A DNA stretch of 58,357 nucleotides from Bacteroidota bacterium (GCA_023391415.1 JAEWAY010000027.1:1-58357); one strand, 5' to 3'. Counted from the stretch's first letter, positions 16,670 to 26,265 are shown. The notes: a model not told the origin generated them from the sequence alone. Numbers and translations are program-made.

Positions 16670-17368
16670 ATGAAAAATCAGGAAGACTTTAGCATAGTAT
16701 ACGAAGACAATCATCTGATCGCGGTCAATAAACGCGGCGGATTGCTCGTGCAGGGCGACAAGTCCGGCGACATCGCCCTGAGCGATCTGGTGAAGGATTA
16801 TATTCGTGTCAGATACGAAAAACCAGGCAATATATTTACCGGCGTTATACACCGGCTCGACAGACCGGTTAGCGGCCTTGTCGTACTCGCGAAAACATCC
16901 AAGGCCCTAGAACGAATGAATCAGTTGTTTAGGGAAAAGAATATTCAAAAAACCTATCTGGCCATTGTCAACCAGCGTCCCGACTCTTTTGAAGACACGT
17001 TGATCCACTGGTTGCAAAAGGATACTGAAAAAAACACGACCAAGGCTTTTAACAAGGAAAAAAAAGGCGCGTTACTTGCCGAATTGTCTTATTCACTGGT
17101 TTCGTCCATCAACGCCGACCATATGCTGCAAGTCAACCCTGTGACGGGAAGGCCTCATCAGATCAGAGCTCAACTGGCCGCTATAGGATGTCCCATCAAA
17201 GGCGATCTGAAGTATGGCAACCCCAACAAAGGTTTTGAAAACACCATCGCTCTGCACTCATATCAATTAAATTTTATTCATCCGATAAAAAAGGAACCAA
17301 TTGAGATCAAAGCGGCGTTGCCTGATAATATGGTCTGGCAAAAGTTTCGTCACCTGTTCGATCAATAA
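16670..17368 (+). CDS. RluA family pseudouridine synthase
   Basis: 232 residues. It isomerises uridine to pseudouridine in structured RNA; the exact rRNA or tRNA position cannot be told. The catalytic motif HRLDRPVSGLVVLAKTSKAL carries Asp64, preceded by IVYEDNHLIAVNKRGGLLVQ and followed by KTYLAIV and GRPHQIRAQLAAIGCPIKGDLKYG, all RluA-family blocks. It lacks an N-terminal S4 domain. It lies 10 nt after panB and 18 nt before the DUF6787 gene in one operon. Confidence 0.93.
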   Translation: MKNQEDFSIVYEDNHLIAVNKRGGLLVQGDKSGDIALSDLVKDYIRVRYEKPGNIFTGVIHRLDRPVSGLVVLAKTSKALERMNQLFREKNIQKTYLAIVNQRPDSFEDTLIHWLQKDTEKNTTKAFNKEKKGALLAELSYSLVSSINADHMLQVNPVTGRPHQIRAQLAAIGCPIKGDLKYGNPNKGFENTIALHSYQLNFIHPIKKEPIEIKAALPDNMVWQKFRHLFDQ

Positions 17369-17386
17369 ACTATCCGTATAAGCAAA

Positions 17387-17692
17387 ATGAATTTCTTCGA
17401 AAAATTAAAATCACGCTGGGGTGTCTCCAGTAACTGGCAGGTTTTAATTATCTTCATCGTGTTTGGGATTACCGGTTCTTCCTCATTGAAAGTCGCCTCG
17501 CCAATTCTTAATTTTATGGGAATCCACGGCAATAGCATGAGCCCTTATCTATACTGGCCACTACGCGTTGTAGTTATATTTCCGGTATATCAGGTGCTCC
17601 TGCTCCTATTCGGAACCCTGTTAGGGCAATTTCGCTTTTTCTGGAACTTCGAAAAGAAAATGGTAGAGCGTATGATCGGGAGAAAAAGATAA
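17387..17692 (+). CDS. DUF6787 family small membrane protein
   Basis: 101 residues with two membrane helices (about 19-40 and 64-85). The N-terminal MNFFEKLKSRWGVSSNWQVL, the central FGITGSSSLKVASPIL and the C-terminal GQFRFFWNFEKKMVER are characteristic of the DUF6787 family, which appears limited to Bacteroidota. Function unknown. Third gene of the panB operon, ending before a strong terminator. Confidence 0.85.
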   Translation: MNFFEKLKSRWGVSSNWQVLIIFIVFGITGSSSLKVASPILNFMGIHGNSMSPYLYWPLRVVVIFPVYQVLLLLFGTLLGQFRFFWNFEKKMVERMIGRKR

Positions 17693-17732
17693 TCAGAAAT
17701 ACCCCAATCGCGAACATAATCGTCAAAACAAT

Positions 17733-17774
17733 AAAAAAGTCCCGGGCGGATTATCCGGCGGGACTTTTTTATTA
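17733..17774. terminator. Intrinsic terminator after the panB operon
   Basis: The arms AAAAAAGTCCCG (17733-17744) and CGGGACTTTTTT (17759-17770) are perfectly complementary; further inner G-C pairs form with a bulge. A- and T-runs on both sides make it usable from both strands, serving the panB operon and the convergent antiporter gene. Confidence 0.88.
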
Positions 17775-17868
17775 TACTTTTCACAACAACTGCTTTTTCA
17801 CAGAAGAGGCCATAAAGTCTTGTCGCCAAAGCGCGCTAATTCCCCCATCTCTTCCACCATATCCTTAC

Positions 17869-20106
17869 CTATTTCACTTTAAGGAACGAGGATAAGGCGT
17901 TGGGACTTCCTACCACCCATACAATATCCCCGGGCTCGAACATCATGGACGAATCCGGATTAAGAATACGGACTCCATTGCGCTCTATACCGACAATAAG
18001 GGAGTGCGTCGTTTCCTTGATGCCGGACGCGCGAATGCTTCTGGCTACCAGCGGCGAGTTTTCTTCAATGACGATCTTCTGTAGATCCGGAAAGTTATTA
18101 TTGGCGATCACACCTTCTTCGATACTTTGCGCGACTTCGACAAGCGGCTTAATGGCGTCAAGCTGCTCATCGGTGCCAATTACAAACATTTTATCTCCGG
18201 GATAGACTCTTTCGTCACGTCCGGGTATCGGTATGGTGAATCCCTGCCGCTCGATCAGAGCTATATTGATACCGTATTTTTCCCGAATAGCGAGCTCAGC
18301 CAGAGTCTTACCCAAAAAAGGGGACTTGGGAGATACTTTCAACTTGGTCAGGTGACCATCCCAGGGCACGATCTTGGGCACATTGTTTTTAGCCATATCG
18401 GAGCGCTCAAGATCTGTAAGGTTATACAAAAAGCGCTTTTCTATTTTATTATAAAACAACTGGAGAACATGCGAAAAGTACAGAATAACAGCGCCTACTA
18501 CCGCTGAAATGATCACAATAGCGATCCAGTCGCTTATATACTGGTTGATCATTACCACGCAAAAAGCTATGCCAATCGCCGCCCGTACCACATTGATACC
18601 AATCAAGGGGCCACGGCTAAACTTGGTATTTTCCCAAAGATGATAATAGGCTTCCTCCTTTACTCTGCGAATCGCCAGCGCCCAGATGAACGGCGCGATC
18701 AGAATAAACGAAATCGCCAGTGTAATATAGCCGGAGTTTTCTATATTGATAAAGGTATTGATCGCTGGAAACAGATAGTTGGTACTCAAAATTATGACCG
18801 CGATGATAATGACGGAATGAATCATGACATTGTAAATATTGGCTTTGACCAACACCTGCCAGTCCGAAACAGTATTGATTACCTGTGTGGTATTGCTGTA
18901 TTTGTTGAGATTATTGATCCAGCGCTGAGGCAAAGTCCGCTCTACAAACCTGGAAACAGGCTCCGAAACTTTAATCAGATAGGGCGTAGTGAGCGTCGTG
19001 ATAGCGGATACGGCGACGGTAATCGGATATAGAAAGCTCTCCGTGACACCCAATGTCAGGCCCAGGGAGGCGATAATGAAGGAAAACTCTCCGATCTGCG
19101 ATACACTCAGACCTGTTTGTATGGAATGTTTTAAGGTCTGCCCGGAAATCAACGCTCCGGAAGATGTACTGATGGCTTTTCCAATCACTGTCACCACCGT
19201 AATGATCAATATGGGGAAAGAATATTCGACAAGTACGCTAGGATCTATCAACATGCCTACTGAAACAAAAAAGATGGCGGCGAACAAGTCCTTGACAGGA
19301 CGCAGCAAATGCTCTATTTTATGACCATAAGAAGTCTCCGCCAGTATGGACCCCATCACAAAGGCGCCAAGCGCGGCTGACAAGCCCACATGGGTTGAAA
19401 AAACTACCATAAGCAGGCAGAAAGCGATCGATATGATAAGGATAAGTTCTTCATTCAGTATTTTCCTGACCCGGTTGAGAAAGGTCGGCAAGATAAAAAT
19501 ACCGGATATAAACCACAGAATTAGAAAGAAAGCGAGTTTCAGAATGGACATGAGCATTTCTTCACCCGCGAACTGCTGGGTCACGGCGATGGTGGACAAA
19601 AGCACCAATAACAATATGGCGACCAGGTCTTCGACAATCAGAATTCCAAAGACCAGGGTCGCGAATTTTTGAGTCTTTACTCCTAGCTCGTCAAAGGCCC
19701 GGATGATGATGGTAGTAGAGGATACGGACAACAGCCCCCCTAAGAAGATGCTATCCATGGTTGACCAACCCAGAAACTTTCCGGTAAAGTAACCAAGTAC
19801 CAGCATCGTTATCGCTTCTACAATCGCGGCGATGGAAGAAGCCCCTCCTACCTTGGCCAGTTTTTTGAAACTAAACTCCAACCCCAGGCTAAACAACAAA
19901 AAGATTACACCGATCTCCGCCCATACCTGAATACTGTTTGTATCCGTAACGGTCGGTATGATCGATATATGAGGCCCCACCAAAAAACCCGCGAGGATAT
20001 AGCCTAATACAACCGGCTGATTTATTTTTTTAAAGATCAGACTAAAAATTCCTCCGGCACCTAATATCAAGGCCAGATCTACTATCAAAGGGGGTAAATG
20101 CACCAT
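17869..20106 (-). CDS. CPA2-family cation:proton antiporter (KefB-like) with tandem RCK-C domains
   Basis: 745 residues. The first ~390 form a Na+/H+ exchanger domain of about 12 helices with the CPA2 motifs LGYILAGFLVGP, FLLFSLGLEFSFKKL and FGILIVEDLVAILLLV. A second membrane block of four or more helices (about 425-545) follows, then two RCK-C (TrkA-C) domains: SPFLGKTLAELAIREKYGIN...YPGDKMFVIG and SPLVARSIRASGIKET...FEPGDIVWVVG. It lacks the TrkA-N nucleotide-binding domain of KefB/KefC. Likely exchanges K+ or Na+ for H+ and is gated by a ligand bound to the RCK-C domains. It is a single gene. Confidence 0.9.
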   Translation of the reverse strand: MVHLPPLIVDLALILGAGGIFSLIFKKINQPVVLGYILAGFLVGPHISIIPTVTDTNSIQVWAEIGVIFLLFSLGLEFSFKKLAKVGGASSIAAIVEAITMLVLGYFTGKFLGWSTMDSIFLGGLLSVSSTTIIIRAFDELGVKTQKFATLVFGILIVEDLVAILLLVLLSTIAVTQQFAGEEMLMSILKLAFFLILWFISGIFILPTFLNRVRKILNEELILIISIAFCLLMVVFSTHVGLSAALGAFVMGSILAETSYGHKIEHLLRPVKDLFAAIFFVSVGMLIDPSVLVEYSFPILIITVVTVIGKAISTSSGALISGQTLKHSIQTGLSVSQIGEFSFIIASLGLTLGVTESFLYPITVAVSAITTLTTPYLIKVSEPVSRFVERTLPQRWINNLNKYSNTTQVINTVSDWQVLVKANIYNVMIHSVIIIAVIILSTNYLFPAINTFINIENSGYITLAISFILIAPFIWALAIRRVKEEAYYHLWENTKFSRGPLIGINVVRAAIGIAFCVVMINQYISDWIAIVIISAVVGAVILYFSHVLQLFYNKIEKRFLYNLTDLERSDMAKNNVPKIVPWDGHLTKLKVSPKSPFLGKTLAELAIREKYGINIALIERQGFTIPIPGRDERVYPGDKMFVIGTDEQLDAIKPLVEVAQSIEEGVIANNNFPDLQKIVIEENSPLVARSIRASGIKETTHSLIVGIERNGVRILNPDSSMMFEPGDIVWVVGSPNALSSFLKVK

Positions 20107-20706
20107 ATTATCTATACTAAAAACTTATTACGTATTTACTCTGATCACAACGGCTATGCAAAAATGACGCGCTGAATTCTCTAAATCCGAAAAAAAACAT
20201 CTTATCCATTGTGTTTTTTGTTTCCCCGCGACAATGATAATTTCAAAAATCTACGTAGACGGATACCCTGAATTATACTGATAAAACTTCAAAAAATAAA
20301 TACCCTCCATAAAATTTTGTAAAAAAATCCTAAAAGCGATCATGACGGGAATTATTTCGCTTCTTTCAAACTTTTATGACGTCGCACGTCCCCCTTGTCA
20401 TGCTCATGTTCAATCTCCCTTGAACACGGGCGATCACGCTTTTGTTTTTTTCTTAAAACAAGACGTCATAGGTTCCGCGTTCGGATGATTTAATACTGTA
20501 CGAATTTTTTTACCAATGAAGTTGTACTCCTGAACCCTGAAGAAAGACCATGAATTGGAAAAATTTGAGACGCGTCCAAAAAATACGCGTTCGAAACAAC
20601 CATAATACTTACCTAGAAATATTTACAGGACTTTGATAATAATAAATTGTATCAAATCATCAGCTTTTACGTAGAAATAAAAATAGTCGGTATTTTTTCA
20701 CATCTA
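20107..20706. other. 600-nt gene-free region downstream of the condensin-like operon
   Basis: AT-rich and without a convincing coding frame; the best short frame (20342-20488, plus strand, 48 codons) resembles nothing. A 9-bp inverted repeat, TATGACGTC (20375-20383) with GACGTCATA (20462-20470), encloses a small hairpin, GTTCAA-6nt-TTGAAC (20408-20425), and a T-rich segment, so a structured RNA or regulatory site is possible. In related Mks/Jet operons the nuclease gene usually follows the SMC gene at this position; none is present here. Confidence 0.55.
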
Positions 20707-23700
20707 TCAAACCTCCACATTAATACTCAACAATGGTATAATCTTCACATTGCCAGCGGTGTTTTTACGGAATTTGTACGTATAGTTATAATGTGTTTCC
20801 AACTTACTCTCATTGGGTAAACCATTGATCAGGTAGATATTTCGCTCTTCCGCGAAAGCGATCAGCTCTTTCAGATAAGGCGCCGATATCTGCCCTACCT
20901 CGTCGATAATACAATGCACCTTGAACGACTGCGCGGTACGTTCCGTAGACTCTTTGATAAAGACATTGAGCAGGGTAATATAAATAACCGCTTTTACCAG
21001 CATGTCGGTACCGGTAGAACCTACCTTGTCGATTTTCTCAATCCATCCGGTATCATTCTTCCCTTCCTTGATCCGGAAGCGCAACTCGAATAAGTCCTGA
21101 ACCCGGATTTCATCGTAATTTTCTTCCGTAATGGTTTTTAAAAGATCATTGAGCAAATCAACGGACTTCCGGTCGATGTCCATTTTATTCTGATAGTCCG
21201 TCGTAAACAGATTCTCCTCTCCATAAGAAAACGGATGCTGCTCCCTGAAGTCCGCTATTTTCCGCAATCGACGAAGCACCTTGTTCTCACTATCCTCCGA
21301 CTTCAGCTTTATATATTCAATCAATCGGGAGCTTTTGAACGAAGCTACGCTAAAATCATTTTCCATCTTGGCCACCATCCGGTTTATCCGGCCTTTGTGA
21401 TCTGTAAGCGCCTTCACCTTAGTAGCGATCGCGTCAATCAGCATACCATGGCTCTTAGCCACTTCCGCGATGGAAATCTGAATACGATTTTCATTGTAAA
21501 AGCTCTGCAATTGCCCCGCGAACTGTTCATATTCCGCTTCCGAAGCCTGGAGATTGACCTTGAAGTTGAAATGATTGTCCGGCCTGAATCGTCCGGCGAA
21601 CTCCGTGATATGGTTTTTGAAATAAGCGAACTGCTTATGGTATTCCATATCATTGGATAAGAGCTGGGAGCATAGGTCAATAAGATTTCCGGAAATTCGC
21701 TCGGGCGGAGCTTGTTCGATGACATGCCGCAAACGATCATATAATGGCCTTTCCCTGAAATGACGATTAAAATGCTCAATACCCTCCTTATATTGCCGGC
21801 GTTCGGCTTCCAGCTCCTTCTGTTCCTCCAGCAGCGCCGACCGTCGCCGCTCAAAATCCGCTGTCCGAACCTCGAATCTCCGCCGCTCCTCTTCCTGAAG
21901 TTCCTCGACGCGCCGCTGTTCACGGACAAACTGATCCATCGGGTCAAAAAGCTCCCGCTTGTCCTTGACATATTCGCTCACCCACTGCGAGTGCCGCTCT
22001 ATAGTATCCAACTGTTCACGCAACGATTCCACTTCTTGTTTCAAAGCCTTGATCAAAGCATCATCGACACCCGCGTTTTTAAGCAGAGATGATTTTTCAC
22101 GCTCCATCCACTCCCGTCGGCGTTGAAACTCACTGATTTTATCTTCCTTCATTATTGTAAGCTCTTCCGCTTCCCTTTCGAAGGATTTTTTAAGCTGGTA
22201 CAATTGCTCATCGTACCGGATAGTAAGTTGCTTCTGAGACTCCTCAAAAAGATTGGCCAAGTCGTTTAGCCTGGCCTGAATCCCCTCTTTCTCCTTACGA
22301 ACCTGTTGTTCCTTTTCATATAAAGCCGTTATATCCGCTTCTTTCCGCTCATCGCCTTTCCTTTTCCAGTCCAGCAAATCAAGATGAAGCTGCTTTTCTT
22401 TCTGTTCATCCTGCTCCTGCCGGTATTGACGCTGAGTCAGTTCTTCCCTCAACTTGCCCGCCTCACGACCGAGCGCGGCCAATTGGCGCTGTATTTCCTT
22501 TTCATGGTTTTCCTGATATTCCAGAAACTCAACCTTCTTGGCGGAAATATATTCGCGCCATTCACCTTTTTCCAGTTCCAGTTGCTCAAGCGAGCGACAC
22601 CGGACTTCCATTTCCTCCAAATCGATCTGAATACCATACAAGCTATCGGCCAGCTTGCCCCCCAGCCTCGGATTTAGAACTTTACTATATAGCAGTTCTT
22701 CATCGCATACTTTGCCGATCGTATCCAGCCAGCCTGGATAATTTGCCTGAAGGAACCCTAAAAAAGCGCCCTGATATACCGAAAGCTTATCCTCTACGCT
22801 TTTGATTTCGTCTTCCGCGGCCGCGATCTCTTCCCTGTTTTCTTTCTTAAACTGCTCAAAAGCCAAATCCCCTTTTTCCCTGACGTGGTCCGCTTCCTTT
22901 TTTAGCGTCTCCAGGGTATTCTGACAGATCGTTATGGCTGAGCGGATATCCGATTTCCGTTCAGCGATTTCCCTAAGCTGACCTTGTATAAGCTGAATCT
23001 CCGCTTCAAAGTAAACCTTTCGCTTACCTTCCCGAATCTGAAACTCCAGATCCTTGAGAGTGAATTTTATGGAACTCAAGTCTTCTTTTAGCGACTCTAC
23101 ACTCTCCTGATATTTTTGGCGGGCGGATTCTTTTTCACGAGTCAGGCGCTCCATAATCTCCGACTTGTCTTCCTGAAATTTCCTGTCAAGTTGCAAGCCC
23201 TTACCCGCGATGCCGTTTTCAAAATCCTTTTGCTCATTATGCAAAGCGTCCGAAAGCGTCTTAAAACGCTGTTCCGTATCCTGAAAAGAAGAAGTCAGCG
23301 TCAGGTATTCCGCCTCCCTCGCCTTCAAAGCGCTCTGAACGCGAGGACGACTTTCCGTCAGCCGGAGCAACTCGCTTATATTTCCGCGTTCATACTCCAA
23401 CCATTTTTTTTCCGCCTCCCTGACCTTACCCCGATATATAGCCTTCTCCCCAATCAGTTCCTCGACACGCGTCCGATAAGCCATTTCCACCAACGCGAAC
23501 TCTCCCTTTACCTCTTCCAATCGTTTTTCCCTTTCCTTTAGAGACGCTTCCAATTCCCCCTTACGAATCTCGGCGTATCCCAGAGCGCTTCCAAGTTCGG
23601 CGGCCAGCTCTCTCTGACGCTGCTTGAGATCGCGTATCTGAGCGAAATTGTCCTTTATAATAGTAGCGCGCCGCGCGTTCTCCTTGCGAAAAAATGTTTC

Positions 23701-24387
23701 TATATCATGGTAACGCTCGCTAAACTGGCGCAATTGACGCTCAATCGTCTTCAATTCGATCGTCGTATGCTTCGAGCTGATCGAATTGGCGATACAATCT
23801 TTAACAAATTCCGACTTGATAACCGATTCCGAACTTAGAAAAATCGCCTGAATCGCCAGAGGAATATTATGATAAAGACTATTTCCCTTTAATAAAGCGA
23901 AAGTCTTGTATCGTTTATCCGGATCCGCTCCATACAGGATATTGCGGTATCGCTCAAAAGTATCAATCTGGTCGCTATAAAAGATTTGTTTCTCATTGAA
24001 GCCAGCCAGCACTTCTTTTAAAACCATGGCTTCCTGATCCCGAATGTATAAAGCCGGATCATATGGCTGATCGATAAAGCGATAGCATATTTTATTATTC
24101 CGATATACCAGTACGTGATAAGCGCTTTCTTCCGTCATCACTTCATAGATAATATAGGAGTTAGGATATTGAAAATAATAATCTTCAAAAGATCGCTGAG
24201 ATCCCGCGATTCCCAATCCCCTGGTATTCGCGTTGTAGAAAAACAAGATAGCCCGCTGGAGTGTCGTCTTGCCCAGATTGTTGGTTCCTACAAAACAGGT
24301 ATTGCCCGCGATTTCCGCGCTGGAATAATCCGTATTCGCTATATTGATAAACGCGATACGCTTAAGCAGTCTTGTCTTCTCCATCAT
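20707..24387 (-). CDS. SMC-like ATPase of an MksB/JetC-type condensin
   Basis: 1226 residues with the layout of an SMC/MukB-family ATPase. Walker A GTNNLGKT is at 34-41, followed by an ATPase head (AILFFYNANTRGLGIAGSQRSFEDYYFQ). About residues 220-900 are long, charged coiled coils (many E/K/R/Q heptads) broken by a small hinge-like region near 540-620. A C-terminal head half has Walker B VHCIIDE (Asp1162, Glu1163). Where canonical SMC proteins have LSGG(E/Q), this protein has VGSTGTDMLVKA (about 1122-1133). It is third gene of an operon, overlapping the MksE-like gene by 26 nt. Expected to entrap or extrude DNA with the two partner proteins. The MksB/JetC assignment rests on gene order and architecture; a DUF3584-like ATPase is an alternative. 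Confidence 0.75.
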   Translation of the reverse strand: MMEKTRLLKRIAFINIANTDYSSAEIAGNTCFVGTNNLGKTTLQRAILFFYNANTRGLGIAGSQRSFEDYYFQYPNSYIIYEVMTEESAYHVLVYRNNKICYRFIDQPYDPALYIRDQEAMVLKEVLAGFNEKQIFYSDQIDTFERYRNILYGADPDKRYKTFALLKGNSLYHNIPLAIQAIFLSSESVIKSEFVKDCIANSISSKHTTIELKTIERQLRQFSERYHDIETFFRKENARRATIIKDNFAQIRDLKQRQRELAAELGSALGYAEIRKGELEASLKEREKRLEEVKGEFALVEMAYRTRVEELIGEKAIYRGKVREAEKKWLEYERGNISELLRLTESRPRVQSALKAREAEYLTLTSSFQDTEQRFKTLSDALHNEQKDFENGIAGKGLQLDRKFQEDKSEIMERLTREKESARQKYQESVESLKEDLSSIKFTLKDLEFQIREGKRKVYFEAEIQLIQGQLREIAERKSDIRSAITICQNTLETLKKEADHVREKGDLAFEQFKKENREEIAAAEDEIKSVEDKLSVYQGAFLGFLQANYPGWLDTIGKVCDEELLYSKVLNPRLGGKLADSLYGIQIDLEEMEVRCRSLEQLELEKGEWREYISAKKVEFLEYQENHEKEIQRQLAALGREAGKLREELTQRQYRQEQDEQKEKQLHLDLLDWKRKGDERKEADITALYEKEQQVRKEKEGIQARLNDLANLFEESQKQLTIRYDEQLYQLKKSFEREAEELTIMKEDKISEFQRRREWMEREKSSLLKNAGVDDALIKALKQEVESLREQLDTIERHSQWVSEYVKDKRELFDPMDQFVREQRRVEELQEEERRRFEVRTADFERRRSALLEEQKELEAERRQYKEGIEHFNRHFRERPLYDRLRHVIEQAPPERISGNLIDLCSQLLSNDMEYHKQFAYFKNHITEFAGRFRPDNHFNFKVNLQASEAEYEQFAGQLQSFYNENRIQISIAEVAKSHGMLIDAIATKVKALTDHKGRINRMVAKMENDFSVASFKSSRLIEYIKLKSEDSENKVLRRLRKIADFREQHPFSYGEENLFTTDYQNKMDIDRKSVDLLNDLLKTITEENYDEIRVQDLFELRFRIKEGKNDTGWIEKIDKVGSTGTDMLVKAVIYITLLNVFIKESTERTAQSFKVHCIIDEVGQISAPYLKELIAFAEERNIYLINGLPNESKLETHYNYTYKFRKNTAGNVKIIPLLSINVEV

Positions 24388-24916
24388 CGTCGATTGTAAT
24401 CATTGAAATAATCCGCTCGAGGTAGTGAATCGAATCGAGCACTTTGTAAAGCTCCTCGTCTTCCTTTTCCAAAAAACCTGAATTTGCCAGATGATCGGCT
24501 ATTTCCGATACCTTGTCCATCAATTTGTCTTTTCTGGAAAGCGCGAATATTTTTTGCTTCAGGCGCTCATTGGCATAGCACTCTTCCGCGACCTGCGATA
24601 TCCGATAGCGGGTGCCGGGCACCGGCTTGTTGTCGAGACAAGAAAAGAAATCAAGAATATCGATAAAGTGCGCGAACTGCTCCAGCTTCCGTTCCACATT
24701 GGTCGCGTTTTCTTCTTCCTGGCTAAAATAAAAATAGTTATATCCGGTTTCGAGACGGAAACCAATATGACTAAAATACTCTTTTAAAGCCGCGTGATAT
24801 GTTTCATCGCTCAGGACTTCATACAGACGGGCATGGCCGCCATTGGAACTTATAAAAAGTCCTTTGTTGAGGATATTGAATATTTCCGCCGTTTGTTTCG
24901 GTATATTGTTCATCAT
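24362..24916 (-). CDS. MksE/JetB-like winged-helix condensin subunit
   Basis: 184 residues. The N-terminal part (AEIFNILNKGLFISSNGGHARLYEVL) and the ETGYNYFYFSQEE segment fit the MksE/DUF4194 pattern (N-terminal helix, 'G-x-F-I' turn, then a Y-Y-F-x strand), and the rest reads as helical winged-helix repeats (RYRISQVAEECYANERLKQKIFAL). In MukE/MksE-type proteins this subunit binds the kleisin and DNA. It overlaps the upstream MksF-like gene by 4 nt (ATGA) and the downstream ATPase gene by 26 nt, so the three are made together. The match is by pattern and context only. Confidence 0.68.
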   Translation of the reverse strand: MMNNIPKQTAEIFNILNKGLFISSNGGHARLYEVLSDETYHAALKEYFSHIGFRLETGYNYFYFSQEEENATNVERKLEQFAHFIDILDFFSCLDNKPVPGTRYRISQVAEECYANERLKQKIFALSRKDKLMDKVSEIADHLANSGFLEKEDEELYKVLDSIHYLERIISMITIDDDGEDKTA

Positions 24917-26124
24917 CGTTTCTCAGCGGGATAAATCATAAGATATCGGATATTTCGCGATTGTCCCTGTTCGTTTTTTAGCCGCGTATGCCCAAATCGC
25001 TCTCCCGCCATACGCAGCCTCGAATCATGATCAACCGATATTTCCACAAACAAGGATATTCGCTTCTCAAGACTGATTTCCAACTGATCTGGAAATTCAA
25101 AATCCAGCACAAAATTAAATAAGTCCATATCACTCTGAACGAATTTTTCAACCAGCGCTTCCACATCCAGTCGCGGAGAAATCTCCTCCACTTCCTCGTC
25201 CAGTGGCGCGATCTTACCGGCTGGAGAGCGCTCGATAGAACGAAGCAGTTTCAGGCGGTCCGCTACTTTGGAAACCAGATGATATCCCTGGTCGGTGTAT
25301 AGGTAATCCAGCGAAATCCTCACACGCGTAACCTGCTTTTTAGAAAACAAGACCGCGTTGATACTACTGGCTACTTCCACAAAGTTGGTCTTATACTTCA
25401 GCTCTTCGTAGTCCTTCAACTCTTTGAGTCGCTGTATTTTTTTGTAAATGGCCGCCTGATGCTGTATCCTATTGATATAATCAATGATCTGCGACTGAAT
25501 CTCCGTCAGGTAATCCCTGTTACGTACCAGCGTATAGCGCAATTCCAGCACGATACTGCTAAGTTCCGCGTCGACAATGGCATTGAAAAAACCCCGCGAT
25601 TCCGACAAAATCAGCTCCGATTCTCGAATGAGGTTGATGATATCGTCCCTTTTCTTCTTATACTTTTCCAACTCCTCCAGCTTGATCAGGTAATTCGCCT
25701 GGTTCTTGTAGGTATCGTCGATATTCTTGTGAAGTTTAATTACCTCTCTGGATGTAGTGGAATGAATCTTTTTGAGCGAGCGTTTGATATTTCGCAGGAA
25801 ACGGGCGTTATTGTCGATACGATAATAGCGCAGATTCTCGTTCAGCGACTGTATATTGTCATTGATAAAGCTGGTGGTAACCTCTCCAATTTCCAGAAAC
25901 TCTTCTATGAAGGTTGTAATACGGTCATCCAGACTGACAATATTGTTGTTTTCATGTATAAACTCGTGAACGACCAGCTTTTCAAGCTTTTCATCACTCA
26001 TGTCTTCCCGGGCCAGAATCTCCGATTTATTTACAGAGTCCTTATTCCCAAAAAGCATTTCTATTACTTCCTTATTCTGATTCAGAAGGTTAATCAGATC
26101 CCGTATGCTAAGTGGCTGCTTCAC
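24913..26124 (-). CDS. MksF/JetA-like kleisin subunit
   Basis: 403 residues, first gene of the condensin-like operon. An N-terminal winged-helix-like part (about 1-100) starts with MKQPLSIRDLINLLNQNKEVIEM. It is followed by a long helical, coiled-coil middle (about 110-290, e.g. IDDTYKNQANYLIKLEELEKYKKKRDD) and a C-terminal beta-rich domain (LFNFVLDFEFPDQLEISLEKRISLFV). This fits the overall shape of MukF/MksF kleisins, which bridge the SMC heads. No clear promoter was found in the 262-nt gap to the divergent giant surface gene. Assignment is by architecture and gene order. Confidence 0.62.
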   Translation of the reverse strand: MKQPLSIRDLINLLNQNKEVIEMLFGNKDSVNKSEILAREDMSDEKLEKLVVHEFIHENNNIVSLDDRITTFIEEFLEIGEVTTSFINDNIQSLNENLRYYRIDNNARFLRNIKRSLKKIHSTTSREVIKLHKNIDDTYKNQANYLIKLEELEKYKKKRDDIINLIRESELILSESRGFFNAIVDAELSSIVLELRYTLVRNRDYLTEIQSQIIDYINRIQHQAAIYKKIQRLKELKDYEELKYKTNFVEVASSINAVLFSKKQVTRVRISLDYLYTDQGYHLVSKVADRLKLLRSIERSPAGKIAPLDEEVEEISPRLDVEALVEKFVQSDMDLFNFVLDFEFPDQLEISLEKRISLFVEISVDHDSRLRMAGERFGHTRLKNEQGQSRNIRYLMIYPAEKR

Positions 26125-26257
26125 TATCTTCCTTTCTCAGGAACGAAATATACGCTATATTTAAAAAACAGTGAACCGATGTGGATAATTAAAAAAAACC
26201 GGCATTCTGAAATCATTAAAATAGTTCCTTCCGGTTACCATTGGGAAGATTTTTGTA

Positions 26258-26265
26258 TAAATTTG
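26258..26265 (+). promoter_or_regulatory. Candidate -7 box for the giant surface protein gene
   Basis: TAAATTTG matches TAnnTTTG, 121 nt upstream of the ATG at 26387, which would give a ~115-nt leader. The -33 position is not a good TTTG match. Confidence 0.35.

Noticed and set aside
20342..20488. 48-codon frame in the 600-nt gap after the condensin-like operon
   Set aside because: Short, no motif and no start context; kept only as part of the gap description.
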